From Myxococcota bacterium (GTDB lineage Bacteria; Myxococcota_A; UBA9160; UBA4427), in assembly GCA_029243605.1 (NCBI GenBank), contig JAQWRT010000059.1:1-64000 (forward strand): a stretch of DNA of 64,000 nt. Direction: 5' to 3'. Of the stretch, positions 18,505 through 26,906 are shown piece by piece. The notes beneath the pieces are model-generated. The model was not told where the DNA came from. It searched no databases and saw only the letters and a program-made list of their open reading frames with translations. A program made the position numbers and the translations under genes. The stretch's first letter is position 1, and each line of letters starts with the position of its first letter.

Positions 18505-19491
18505 TCAGCCCGAGAGATCGATCACTAGGCTCTCGATAGCCATCTCCCGGGAGAGCGAACCGACCCCCTTGAGTGCGGCGTCGGTTTCGTGAATGCGCTC
18601 CAGGCAGGATCTGAGGCTGCGCTGGCTGTGCCTCCGAGCCTGCTTGCTCAATTTCTCCGCCATGAATCCCCCGGCCGACACGCCCCCGCCCCCACGCACC
18701 CGGGCCAACTTGCGGAAATGGCTCGCCAGCATTCCCAGGATGGCTTCGGGCGCAGAACCCGAGCCGAGCATCCTCGCGAGTAGACCCACAGCCTTCCCGG
18801 TTTGCCCGGCGCAGATCGCGTCGGTGAGATCCCAGACGGGACGATCGGCGACGTCGCAGGTCGAAGCCGTCACGTGGTCCCGGGTAATGGGTTCGTCGAT
18901 CCCCGCCAAGAGCGCGACCTTGGCGAGTTCGCCTTGCAGGACGAGCAACTGCGGGCCGATGCGCTCGGAGAGATGCAGGGCGACACCCTTCTCGAGGACC
19001 AGATCCTGGCGAGCCGCCTCGGCCTCGATGAATGCCACCACCCCTGCCCCGGCTTTCGGGGCGTCGCACGCGACGCGAACCGCCGGCGACTTGAAGGCCT
19101 TGACCCAGCGAAAGCGGCTGTTGGCCTTGCTCGCGGTCACGACCAACACGGTCTCTGTCTGACTGGCTAGGGACTTCACCGCCTCCACCAGAGTGCTGGA
19201 CAATCGCTCCCGGGCGTCAGCCCCGCGCCCGGCGCGATCGAAATCACCCACGATCACCAGCCGGTGGTCGGCCATGACCGGCAGCGCTCGGATGCTGTCC
19301 TCCAGCGCCGATGGGGTCAGTTCCTCCGGCGTCAGGCGTTCGAGGTTGAAATCGTCCGCAGCGCCGCCGAGAATTGCCGTTCTGAGCGTCGCCAGGCTTT
19401 TGTCCCGCAGGAGAGGCTCGCCCCCCGCCAACAGGTAAGCCGGGCGAATTTTGCCCTGGGCGACCTCTTTCTCCAGTTCTTCGACCTTCAG
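18505..19491 (-). CDS. holA: DNA polymerase III subunit delta, apparent CTG start
   Basis: Delta subunit opens the sliding clamp during loading. The protein shows the HolA pattern: IRPAYLLAGGEPLLRDK at the N-terminus, an AAA-like fold, and a helical C-terminus with LGMLASHFRKLARVR. Conserved sequence extends upstream of the first TTG (19431) as LKVEELEKEVAQGKIRPAYL, and no ATG, GTG or TTG precedes it in frame before a TAG. A CTG at 19491 lies eight bases after GGAGG and would give 328 residues, a normal length. I therefore propose CTG as start. Unlike E. coli, lptE is not next to it. Confidence 0.88.
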   Translation of the reverse strand: MKVEELEKEVAQGKIRPAYLLAGGEPLLRDKSLATLRTAILGGAADDFNLERLTPEELTPSALEDSIRALPVMADHRLVIVGDFDRAGRGADARERLSSTLVEAVKSLASQTETVLVVTASKANSRFRWVKAFKSPAVRVACDAPKAGAGVVAFIEAEAARQDLVLEKGVALHLSERIGPQLLVLQGELAKVALLAGIDEPITRDHVTASTCDVADRPVWDLTDAICAGQTGKAVGLLARMLGSGSAPEAILGMLASHFRKLARVRGGGGVSAGGFMAEKLSKQARRHSQRSLRSCLERIHETDAALKGVGSLSREMAIESLVIDLSG

Positions 19492-19605
19492 TGGTTCCGC
19501 CTCCAGCCCGCAGGGTGTCTCCCCGGGCCCGGGAAATCCATCGGGCTACTCCATAGCAAAAGCCGCCGGAGAGCCCGGTTCGATGGGGGCAGTTTTCCTG
19601 GGAAC

Positions 19606-20484
19606 TCAGCCCTCGCGTCGCTCTTCGGCGACCCGGAGGAGTTCTTCGAGAATATAATCGCGCTCCTTGGAGACCCGATCGTCGATCCGCTCGGCCAGCA
19701 GGCGCCGTCCCTCCCCGAGGTCGACCCGGAAATCCTCCAGCAGGGTGCCCTCCCGGCTGGCCCGATCGAAAATTTCCTGCTGATACAGAACGATGTCGGA
19801 AACCACGATCCGAGCGAGCCGTTCGGCCCGGGCGCGCTCTTCGTCGAATCCATCGGCCGCCGCCGGGGCAGCGCTCGGCGCCGCCAAGTCCACCCGGGAA
19901 GCCGTGCCGCGCTCGGGCGGGAGGGAAACGCCAAAATCCTCCATCACCTCGCGCAGGGTCTCCGGAACGTCGGCCCATTGAAGGTTCGCATCCGGGGCGT
20001 ACTCGAAGAGCGAAGCCGAGGCCCGAGGATCCTCATCCGCGGAAACCAAGAGGACCTTGATCTCGTCCAGGCTGGCGTTGCGCTTCATGAACTCGCAGAT
20101 CTGCCGGCCATTCATGCCGGGCAGCCCCGCATCGAGGATGACCCAGTGGGGCAGCGTGCGCTGGATCGCCAGCATGGCCTCGGCTCCGTCATTCACGTCT
20201 ACGGCCTCGACGCCCCACGCCCCCAAGCGCGTCAGAATTTCGCTGGACGAAGCCCCCGGCCCCACGGCGACCACGCCGGGGACGTTCGCCCCCTCGCCGC
20301 GCCCTGGGTTCGACGCCCCGGGTTCCGGTTCCTGAGAGGACAGTGCGGGGGGCTCGCTGGCCTGGGCGGGGGAGACCCGGAATATTTCCGAACACTTGGC
20401 ACAACGAATTCGGGCGCCGCGCGGGCCCACCTTCTTCTCGTCCACGCGATAGCGGGCGGCACATTCGGGGCAGGTCGCAATCAT
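19606..20484 (-). CDS. Zinc-ribbon/receiver-domain protein with helical C-terminus
   Basis: MIATCPECAARYRVDEKKVG...RCAKC is an MJ0042-type zinc ribbon (residues 1-37). After a Pro/Glu-rich linker comes a CheY-like receiver (about 70-185) with phospho-acceptor Asp in WVILDAGLPGMNG. A C-terminal charged helical region (about 210-290) follows. Such zinc-ribbon regulators are common in deltaproteobacterial groups. No DNA-binding domain or kinase is visible. ATG 20484 is chosen because GAGGTGA lies about eight bases upstream; GTG 20496 is possible. Output and partner are unknown. Confidence 0.75.
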   Translation of the reverse strand: MIATCPECAARYRVDEKKVGPRGARIRCAKCSEIFRVSPAQASEPPALSSQEPEPGASNPGRGEGANVPGVVAVGPGASSSEILTRLGAWGVEAVDVNDGAEAMLAIQRTLPHWVILDAGLPGMNGRQICEFMKRNASLDEIKVLLVSADEDPRASASLFEYAPDANLQWADVPETLREVMEDFGVSLPPERGTASRVDLAAPSAAPAAADGFDEERARAERLARIVVSDIVLYQQEIFDRASREGTLLEDFRVDLGEGRRLLAERIDDRVSKERDYILEELLRVAEERREG

Positions 20485-20674
20485 CGACTCTTTCACCTCG
20501 CTTTAGCGGCTCGTGGGAACCCAGGATCGCCCGATCCTGGGGAGTCCGCACGCGCGGAGATCCCCTTCTCGGGCCGAAGACGCGATTCGTGGCCAAATCT
20601 CCGACCGGCGCCCACCCTGGAAATATCGGCCAAATCAGGGCTTTCTTGAGCCCTGGAACCCCGCCCAGCCCCCG

Positions 20675-21310
20675 TCAGGGTCGCGAGTGCGCCGCCGCGC
20701 CCGGGCCATCCCCACGCTGGGGAGACGGGCTGTGCCGGCGCCGGGCGATGGGCCGGGCGACAAATTCGTGATCCTCAAAGGCACCCACCGCGCGCTCGAG
20801 GGCTTCTGAGGCGGCGTCGATGCCCTGCTCGGGCACGGATAGGCGAATTTCGAACGCATCCCCCTCCCCCCCCAAGGCCTCCAGCCCCTGAATTGCTTCC
20901 GCCACGCCCCCGGCCACGGCCACCGCGTGCCGAACGAAATCGTCCGAAGCGATCCCCAGGGGCGCGAGACCGATCCGGTGCACGCCCAGGGAGATGCAAC
21001 GTTGCATGGCGTCCCGCATCAGGTCCTGGGCCACGGCCACGCCGAAATCGGCCCGGGAGCCCAACCCAACCAGCATAATTCGTGAGGCACTAAAGGCGCC
21101 GGGAGCGCCCACCAGAAGGGCCGTTCCACGCTGAGCCTCCAAATCGCCGCTCGCGAGCATCTCGGAGATCAGTCCGCAGAGCCTCCAGTCGATCCGACCG
21201 GCTCCCCCTCGAAGCGGGCGATCCTCGAGAAAGAAACCCGCCACCACCAACTCGACCTCGAGGGCGTCCAGGGGGAGGCTGTCCATCACGAGTTCGAATC
21301 GCGGCTTCAT
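20675..21310 (-). CDS. Stand-alone M17 aminopeptidase N-terminal-like domain protein
   Basis: The 211 residues resemble the N-terminal (macro-like) domain of M17 leucyl aminopeptidases: a D-LEVELVVAGFFLEDRPLRGGAG start, then SRIMLVGLGSR and a following helix with AMQRC. The catalytic domain with its metal ligands and NTDAEGR motif is absent, and no second gene supplies it nearby. It overlaps the end of nusB by four bases (ATGA). A regulatory or nucleotide-binding role is possible but unproven. The last 25 residues are low-complexity. Confidence 0.6.
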   Translation of the reverse strand: MKPRFELVMDSLPLDALEVELVVAGFFLEDRPLRGGAGRIDWRLCGLISEMLASGDLEAQRGTALLVGAPGAFSASRIMLVGLGSRADFGVAVAQDLMRDAMQRCISLGVHRIGLAPLGIASDDFVRHAVAVAGGVAEAIQGLEALGGEGDAFEIRLSVPEQGIDAASEALERAVGAFEDHEFVARPIARRRHSPSPQRGDGPGAAAHSRP

Positions 21311-21789
21311 GCTTCACAGTCTCGCACGCCTCGGGCAAGCGCGTCGAGGATTCCGTTCACAAAAGCGGGTGAGGGGTCGTGACTGAAACGACGCGCGAGG
21401 TCCACGGCCTCGTTGAGAATGACACCCACCGGGGTCGCGGTATGAAGGAGTTCGTAGGTTCCCAGCCGCAGAATATTGCGATCGACCGCGGCCATGCGTT
21501 CGATGCGCCAGTTCGCCGAGTACTCGCTGATCGAGTTGTCGAGTTCCGCGCGGTGCCCCTCCACTTGGGCGACGAGTTCCCGGGCAAAATTCCGTGCCGC
21601 TGAGGGCATCTCGAAACTCTCGGCGACGGCATCGAACATGCCCGCGGGATCGCTCTCCCGGGGTTCGGAGGAGGCCTCACCATCGCGAGAATCCAGCGAG
21701 CGTCCACGCCCCAAATCCACGGCGTAGAGAACCTGAAGAGCCACTTCCCGGGCTCGACGCCGGGAGGAGTTGGACTGCGGGTCCTCCAC
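21307..21789 (-). CDS. nusB: Transcription antitermination factor NusB
   Basis: All-helical RNA-binding protein that with NusE supports rRNA antitermination. 160 residues with RRRAREVALQVLYAVDLG, IERMAAVDRNILRLGTYELLH and GVILNEAVDLARRFS, all family landmarks. An extra Ser/Glu-rich insert sits between the first two helices. GTG 21789 overlaps the ribH stop (TAGTG). The ribD-ribH-nusB order is conserved in many bacteria. Confidence 0.93.
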   Translation of the reverse strand: MEDPQSNSSRRRAREVALQVLYAVDLGRGRSLDSRDGEASSEPRESDPAGMFDAVAESFEMPSAARNFARELVAQVEGHRAELDNSISEYSANWRIERMAAVDRNILRLGTYELLHTATPVGVILNEAVDLARRFSHDPSPAFVNGILDALARGVRDCEA

Positions 21790-22274
21790 TAGGCCCCGCT
21801 CTCAGGCGCGGCGGCCAGACGATCGCATAGGCGCGCCATCTCGATCGCCGCCAGGGCCACTTCCTCGCCCTTGTGCCCGTGCTCGCCCCCACAGCGATCC
21901 AGAGCCTGATCGAGATCGTCGGTGGTCAGTACCCCGAAGGCGACCGGCACCCCGGTATCGCGCATGACCTCACGGACACCGTCGGTCACCCCAACACAGA
22001 CGTAGTCGAAATGGGGCGTCCCGCCCCGAATCACCGATCCCAGGGTGATGATGGCCGCGTAGCGGCCGCTCTCGGCCAGCCCACGAGCGGCCAGGGGGAT
22101 CTCAAAGGCCCCGGGTACCCAGGCCACATCGATGGCTTCGGAAGCCGCACCCCGCTCGAGTAGGCAACGCTCGCACCCCTCCAACAAAGCGGTGCTGACG
22201 AGGTGGTTGAAACGCGAAACCACAACGGCGAAGGACAAGCCACCGGCATCGAGGTCCGAGGGATAAACGTTCAC
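21789..22274 (-). CDS. ribH: 6,7-dimethyl-8-ribityllumazine synthase
   Basis: Penultimate enzyme of riboflavin synthesis; condenses 5-amino-6-ribitylaminouracil with dihydroxybutanone phosphate. Motifs: VVVSRFNHLVS, WVPGAFEIPLAA, LGSVIRGGTPHFDYV and VPVAFGVLTTDD. Usual length (161). The start is GTG in a GTGA overlap with the ribD stop. The phosphate-side loop reads CGGEHGHKGEE instead of the more common AGTKAGNKG, a tolerable variation. Confidence 0.94.
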   Translation of the reverse strand: MNVYPSDLDAGGLSFAVVVSRFNHLVSTALLEGCERCLLERGAASEAIDVAWVPGAFEIPLAARGLAESGRYAAIITLGSVIRGGTPHFDYVCVGVTDGVREVMRDTGVPVAFGVLTTDDLDQALDRCGGEHGHKGEEVALAAIEMARLCDRLAAAPESGA

Positions 22275-23407
22275 TGGCTATTCTCTCCGTTCTCAGGCCT
22301 TCGGCGCGCCCGGATATGAAGGTCTGCTCCCAAGTGCCCGACCTGAGCCCAGTCGAGCATGGGGGTCTGACCCAATTCCTGGATCCGAAGCTCACCCAGG
22401 GCGGCCGCTCCATCTGCCCCCATCAGGCGTGGAGCCAGGATCCAGTGTATCTCGTCGACGAGGTCCGCGCGCACCAGCGCCGCCGCCAGTCCGCCGCCGC
22501 CCTCGACCAGCACCGAGGTCAGGCCCGCATCGCCCAGGGCTTTGAGCCCCGCCCCCAGATCCAGCCCCCCGGCGGGTCCCGACAAATCCAGGAGTTCGGC
22601 CCCGACGGCCTCCCGAGCCCGACGCCCCCGAGCGCTCTTGCGCGTCAGAACCAGAGTCCGGGCCGCCTCATGGGCCTCGTAAAGCCTCGCCGTGGCGGGC
22701 ACCCGCAGCCGGGAGTCCACGAGGACGCGCACCGGACGCGCCACCACCCGCTCGCCACGCCGGGCGGTCAGGGAGGGATCATCGGCCAGGGCCGTCCCGG
22801 ATCCGACCATCACCGCGTCGCTTCGTGCCCGCATGCGGTGCACCAGTCCCCGAGCCTCGGGGCCGGTGATCCAACGGGATTCCCCCGTCCGAGTGGCGAT
22901 CCGCCCGTCGAGGGTAGTGGCGAGCTTGAGGCTGACGAAGGGGCGACCGCGCTCGCAGACCGATAGAAAACCGCGATGGTGCTCGACACAGGCGGCCTCG
23001 AGCACGCCCATCTGAACCTCGAGGCCGGCCCGCTTCAGCGCCCGCACCCCGCGACCCGATACCCGGGGATGGGGGTCACCACAGCCGACGTAGACCCGGC
23101 GAATCCCGGCCTCGATAATCGCACGGGTGCAGGGCCCGGTTCTGCCCTGGAAGGAGCAGGGTTCGAGGGTCACGCCCATGGAGGCCCCGCGCACCCGCCT
23201 GGCCCCATGCCGCCGAATCGCCGCCTCCAGGGCCACCACTTCCGCGTGGGGGCCGCCCGGAGGGCGGGTACGCCCCTGCCCCAGGATCTCCGCCCCCTTC
23301 CAAACGATGGCCCCGACGCTGGGGTTGGGGAAGGTCTTCCCCGAGCCCCGCCGGGCACTCTTCAGGGCTTCGCGCATGCGCGCTTCTGCGACGAGCCGAT
23401 CCCCCAT
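22271..23407 (-). CDS. ribD: Bifunctional riboflavin deaminase/reductase
   Basis: Carries out the deamination and side-chain reduction of the riboflavin pathway. N-terminal deaminase domain has zinc ligands PHAEVVAL and EPCSFQGRTGPCT; the C-terminal reductase has FVSLKLATTLDGRIA, SRWITGPEAR and VLVEGGGGLAAALV. Start ATG 23407 is two bases after the nrdR stop; the longer frame is an arginine-rich read-through of nrdR. 378 residues. ribE and ribBA, often in this operon, are not in the window. Confidence 0.95.
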   Translation of the reverse strand: MGDRLVAEARMREALKSARRGSGKTFPNPSVGAIVWKGAEILGQGRTRPPGGPHAEVVALEAAIRRHGARRVRGASMGVTLEPCSFQGRTGPCTRAIIEAGIRRVYVGCGDPHPRVSGRGVRALKRAGLEVQMGVLEAACVEHHRGFLSVCERGRPFVSLKLATTLDGRIATRTGESRWITGPEARGLVHRMRARSDAVMVGSGTALADDPSLTARRGERVVARPVRVLVDSRLRVPATARLYEAHEAARTLVLTRKSARGRRAREAVGAELLDLSGPAGGLDLGAGLKALGDAGLTSVLVEGGGGLAAALVRADLVDEIHWILAPRLMGADGAAALGELRIQELGQTPMLDWAQVGHLGADLHIRARRRPENGENSQ

Positions 23408-23408
23408 G

Positions 23409-23867
23409 CTACTTCGCCTCACCCTCGAGAGCGGCCATGAAGGCCGCGTAGTCCGCCGTGCTCTCGAATTCCTCGTAGACCGATGCAAACCGGATCGCCG
23501 CCAGGGCATCCAGAACCTTCAACTCCTCCATCACCCGATCCCCGATCTTCCGGCTGATCACTTCACGATCTCCCACTTCGTGAAGCCAGGCCTCGACCCG
23601 ATCCGCCAAGCGAGCGATATCGTCGGCTGAAACCGGACGCTTCACGCAGGCACTCATAATTCCAGCCAGCAGCTTCTCACGATTGAACTCTTCCCGGCGT
23701 TGATCGCGCTTCACGACTTGGGGCAGGGAAACCTCGAGCCGCTCCCGGGTGGTAAAGCGACGGCCGCACTCCTCACACTCCCGACGGCGCCGAATCTCGG
23801 TTCCCTCGCGTCCCACACGGGTGTCGATCACCCGGGTCGTCTCGTCACCGCATGAAGGGCATCGCAC
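23409..23867 (-). CDS. nrdR: Transcriptional repressor NrdR
   Basis: Zinc-ribbon and ATP-cone repressor of ribonucleotide reductase genes. 152 residues: MRCPSCGDETTRVIDTR, CEECGRRFTTRE (four-Cys ribbon), then an ATP-cone domain VVKRDQRREEFNREKL and IRFASVYEEF. It lies between glyA and ribD, a common arrangement. No NrdR box was looked for successfully in this window, and no nrd genes are present. Confidence 0.95.
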   Translation of the reverse strand: MRCPSCGDETTRVIDTRVGREGTEIRRRRECEECGRRFTTRERLEVSLPQVVKRDQRREEFNREKLLAGIMSACVKRPVSADDIARLADRVEAWLHEVGDREVISRKIGDRVMEELKVLDALAAIRFASVYEEFESTADYAAFMAALEGEAK

Positions 23868-23870
23868 GAC

Positions 23871-25142
23871 TCAGCCCTGATCGCTCCAGCGATGGCCGTA
23901 GAGCGGAAAGCGCCGGCACAGTTCTTCGACCTCGCCGCGAACGCGATCGAGCTCTTGGACATCGCCGGGATTCTGAAGGACCCGGTGCAGGAATTCAGCA
24001 ATCTGGATCATCTCCGGCTCGCGCATGCCCCGGGTCGTCACCGCCGGGGTTCCGATACGGACTCCCGAGGTCACCATGGGCTTGCGGGGATCGAAGGGGA
24101 TCATGTTCTTGTTGGCCGTGATGCCCGCCCGGTCCAGGGCGAGTTGGGCGGCTTTGCCCGTGGTGTCTCGCTCCATCAGGGAGAGCAGAAAGAGGTGATT
24201 GTCGGTTCCGCCGGAAACAACCTTATACCCCTGGCCGGAGACCGCGTCCGCCAATGCCCGAGCATTCGCGACAATCTGCTGGGCGTAATCCTTGAATTCG
24301 GGCGAAAGCGCCTCCTTGAAGGCCACCGCCTTGCCCGCGATCACGTGCATCAGCGGTCCGCCCTGGAGCCCCGGGAAGATCGCGCTGTTGATCTTTTTAC
24401 CGATCTCGCCATTCGAGAGGATTAGCCCCCCCCGAGGCCCGCGCAGGGTCTTGTGGGTGGTCGTCGTGAATACCTGGGCCAGGCCGGCGGGGCTGGGGTG
24501 GACGCCGGCGGCGACCAGGCCGGCAATGTGGGCGATGTCGGCGAAAAGGATCGCGCCGACTTCATCGGCCACCGAACGAAAGGCCTCGAAATCGATAATC
24601 CGAGAATAGACCGTGGCCCCACACTGGATCATCTTCGGCCGGTGTTCGAGCGCAAGCCTGCGCACCTCATCCATCTCGATGAGCTCGGTCTCTCGGTTCA
24701 CGCCGTAGGGAACGATGGTGTAGGTCTTCCCCGAGAAGTTCACCGGACTGCCGTGGGTCAGGTGGCCACCGTGGTCCAGATTCATGGCCAGAATCGTATC
24801 TCCGGGGTCGAGCAGGGCGTGGTAGACCGCAGCGTTTGCCGAGGACCCGGAATGGGGCTGGACGTTGGCGTTCTCCACCCCGAAGAGTTCCTTGGCCCGT
24901 TCGATAGCGAGGCTCTCGACCTCATCGACGAATTCACAGCCGCCGTAATAGCGCCGGCCCGGATACCCCTCGGCATATTTATTGGTCAGCACGCTGCCCA
25001 CTGCTTCGAGAACGGCTTCGGACACGAAATTTTCCGAGGCGATCAACTCGATGGACAGCCCCTGGCGACGCCCTTCCTGGCGGACGAGGTTCGCGATATC
25101 CACATCGACGATGTCGAGTTCCGGCGTTGCTGACTGTGCCAT
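23871..25142 (-). CDS. glyA: Serine hydroxymethyltransferase
   Basis: PLP enzyme converting serine and tetrahydrofolate to glycine and methylene-THF, the main one-carbon source. 423 residues. Motifs: [36 protein letters not shown], and the PLP-lysine motif [14 protein letters not shown]. It starts at ATG 25142, downstream of a terminator-like hairpin that separates it from fabF, and is followed by nrdR three bases later. Confidence 0.97.
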   Translation of the reverse strand: MAQSATPELDIVDVDIANLVRQEGRRQGLSIELIASENFVSEAVLEAVGSVLTNKYAEGYPGRRYYGGCEFVDEVESLAIERAKELFGVENANVQPHSGSSANAAVYHALLDPGDTILAMNLDHGGHLTHGSPVNFSGKTYTIVPYGVNRETELIEMDEVRRLALEHRPKMIQCGATVYSRIIDFEAFRSVADEVGAILFADIAHIAGLVAAGVHPSPAGLAQVFTTTTHKTLRGPRGGLILSNGEIGKKINSAIFPGLQGGPLMHVIAGKAVAFKEALSPEFKDYAQQIVANARALADAVSGQGYKVVSGGTDNHLFLLSLMERDTTGKAAQLALDRAGITANKNMIPFDPRKPMVTSGVRIGTPAVTTRGMREPEMIQIAEFLHRVLQNPGDVQELDRVRGEVEELCRRFPLYGHRWSDQG

Positions 25143-25176
25143 TCCCTGCGCTTCCCTTCATGGAGCCCTGCGGACG

Positions 25177-25211
25177 AAAAAGGCCTGGTCCCGGGCCTTC
25201 GAAGGGCCTTT
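25177..25211 (-). terminator. Terminator-like hairpin between fabF and glyA
   Basis: On the minus strand, AAAGGCC and GGCCTTT pair across a loop that contains the smaller palindrome CCTTCGAAGG, and the second arm runs into five T. It would end fab operon transcripts. It lies only 35 bases upstream of glyA, and a TATATT box at about 25250 lies upstream of it, so it could also act as an attenuator in a glyA leader. Confidence 0.5.
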
Positions 25212-25298
25212 GAACCGAGTGCCTGAGGAATTAGGACGGCAATATAGCGACGATCCCGGCGAGCGTCCGGCGCGGCGCCTGGGCCGCCCTCCACTGCT

Positions 25299-26558
25299 TC
25301 AGAGTCGACCCACCCCGAAGATCAGGCTGGCATTGGTGCCCCCGAAACCGAACGAGTTGGAGAGGACCGCCTCCACTCGGGCCTCCCGCGCCCGGTTGGC
25401 CACATGATCGGCGGCGCACTCCGGATCCGGCTCATCCAGATTGATGGTGGGCGGCAGCTGGCCCCTTTCCATCGCCCCGATCGCAAGGATCGCCTCGACG
25501 CTGCCCGCGGCCCCGAGGAGGTGCCCCGTCATGGACTTGGTCGAGGAAACCGGCAGGTCGTCGAAATGAGACCCGAAGGTTCTGCGCAGAGCCAGGACCT
25601 CGGCGGGATCCCCGGCCGGGGTGCTGGTCGCGTGAGCGTTGACATAGCCCACCTGCTCGGGGGCCATATCCGCACTGGAAAGAGCGGCTTCCATGCACCG
25701 GGAGGCGCCTTCTCCCTGCGGATCGGGCGCCACGGGATGCCCCGCATCGGCGGTGGCCCCATAGCCCATCAATTCGGCCCGGATCCGCGCACCCCGGGCT
25801 CGGGCGTGGTCCAGGGACTCGATCACGAGAACCCCGGCCCCCTCCCCCACCACGAAGCCATCTCGGCCCCGATCGAACGGACGACTCGCCTGCTCGGGTG
25901 TCTCGTTGCGCGTACTGAGCGCCTTCATCGAGGCGAATCCCGCCACGGTCACCCCCAGGATCGGGGCTTCGGCTCCGCCGACAATCATGGCCTCGGCCTG
26001 GCCTCGGGCGATCATCTCAGCTCCCTCACCGATCGCGTGTGAACCCGAGGCGCACGCGGTCACGTGGCAGATATTCGGGCCACGAGCCCCATGATGGACC
26101 GAGATCATGCCCGCCGACATATTCGCGATGCCCATGGGGATGGTGAAGGGAGACACTCTTCGCGGCCCCTTCTCCCGCAGGATCGCGTCGTTCTCCAGAA
26201 TCGTCCCCAGCCCTCCGATGCCCGAACCGATGGCGACGCCCACCCGATCCCTATTCTCGGCTTCGATCACCAAACCCGAATCGGCGAGAGCCTCGGCGGC
26301 GGCTTCCAAGGCGAAGAGCACGCAACGGTTGGTGCGGCGCAGTTCCTTGGCGGACAACACGGCGGGCACCGGCGCCTCGGGGACTTGCCCCGCAATGGCA
26401 CTCGCGAATTCCGAAGCCTCAAAGAGACTGATCGGAACCACTCCGGAGCGCCCGGCCAGGGCCGACTCCAGGGTCGCCGAATAATTCGCACCGATCGGCG
26501 TGATGCAACCTATCCCGGTGACGACCACTCGCCTCGCGCGAGACGATCCGTCTGTCAT
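25299..26558 (-). CDS. fabF: Beta-ketoacyl-ACP synthase II
   Basis: Elongates acyl-ACP with malonyl-ACP. 419 residues with the Cys-His-His triad: nucleophile in TACASGSHA, VNAHATSTPAGD and STKSMTGHLLGAAG; C-terminal NSFGFGGTNASL. It lies five bases after acpP on the same strand. This is the last gene of the rpmF-fabD-acpP-fabF run. Confidence 0.97.
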   Translation of the reverse strand: MTDGSSRARRVVVTGIGCITPIGANYSATLESALAGRSGVVPISLFEASEFASAIAGQVPEAPVPAVLSAKELRRTNRCVLFALEAAAEALADSGLVIEAENRDRVGVAIGSGIGGLGTILENDAILREKGPRRVSPFTIPMGIANMSAGMISVHHGARGPNICHVTACASGSHAIGEGAEMIARGQAEAMIVGGAEAPILGVTVAGFASMKALSTRNETPEQASRPFDRGRDGFVVGEGAGVLVIESLDHARARGARIRAELMGYGATADAGHPVAPDPQGEGASRCMEAALSSADMAPEQVGYVNAHATSTPAGDPAEVLALRRTFGSHFDDLPVSSTKSMTGHLLGAAGSVEAILAIGAMERGQLPPTINLDEPDPECAADHVANRAREARVEAVLSNSFGFGGTNASLIFGVGRL

Positions 26559-26563
26559 TGGAG

Positions 26564-26800
26564 TCAGCTCTCCAGGCGCTCTTTCAGGTAGCTGACCGCG
26601 TCGCCGATGGTCTGCATCTTTTCGGCGTCATCGTCCGGAATTTCAATATCGAAGGACTCTTCCATCGACATGACGAGTTCGACGATATCCAGGGAATCCG
26701 CTCCCAAGTCGTCTACGAAGGAAGCCGTAGTCACAACCTCATCCCGAGAGACGCCGAGTTGCTCGACGATCAAATCGGTTACACGAACTTCCAGGGACAT
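26564..26800 (-). CDS. acpP: Acyl carrier protein
   Basis: Carries growing acyl chains on phosphopantetheine attached to the serine in [14 protein letters not shown]. 78 acidic residues, the standard size. ATG 26800 is preferred because GGAGG is nine bases upstream; the ATG at 26809 abuts it. fabG, usually next to acpP, is missing; fabD precedes and fabF follows. Confidence 0.97.
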   Translation of the reverse strand: MSLEVRVTDLIVEQLGVSRDEVVTTASFVDDLGADSLDIVELVMSMEESFDIEIPDDDAEKMQTIGDAVSYLKERLES

Positions 26801-26821
26801 GGACAACATCCTCCGATCGCA

Positions 26822-26900
26822 ATACCTGCGTTGCTAGGTATGCAGTTTTACGTTGCCTCAACGGGCAACTCAAATCATAGCATTGTCCCGAAGAGGACAA
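26822..26900 (-). promoter_or_regulatory. acpP promoter and two-hairpin leader
   Basis: Minus strand: TTGTCC (26900-26895), 15-base spacer, extended -10 TGCTATGAT (TATGAT at 26879-26874). The transcript would then form two perfect six-base-pair stems: GTTGCC/GGCAAC (26869-26852) and ATACCT/AGGTAT (26841-26822), just before the GGAGG. The highly expressed acpP probably has its own promoter within the operon; what the hairpins do is unknown. Confidence 0.5.
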
Positions 26901-26906
26901 GCAACA

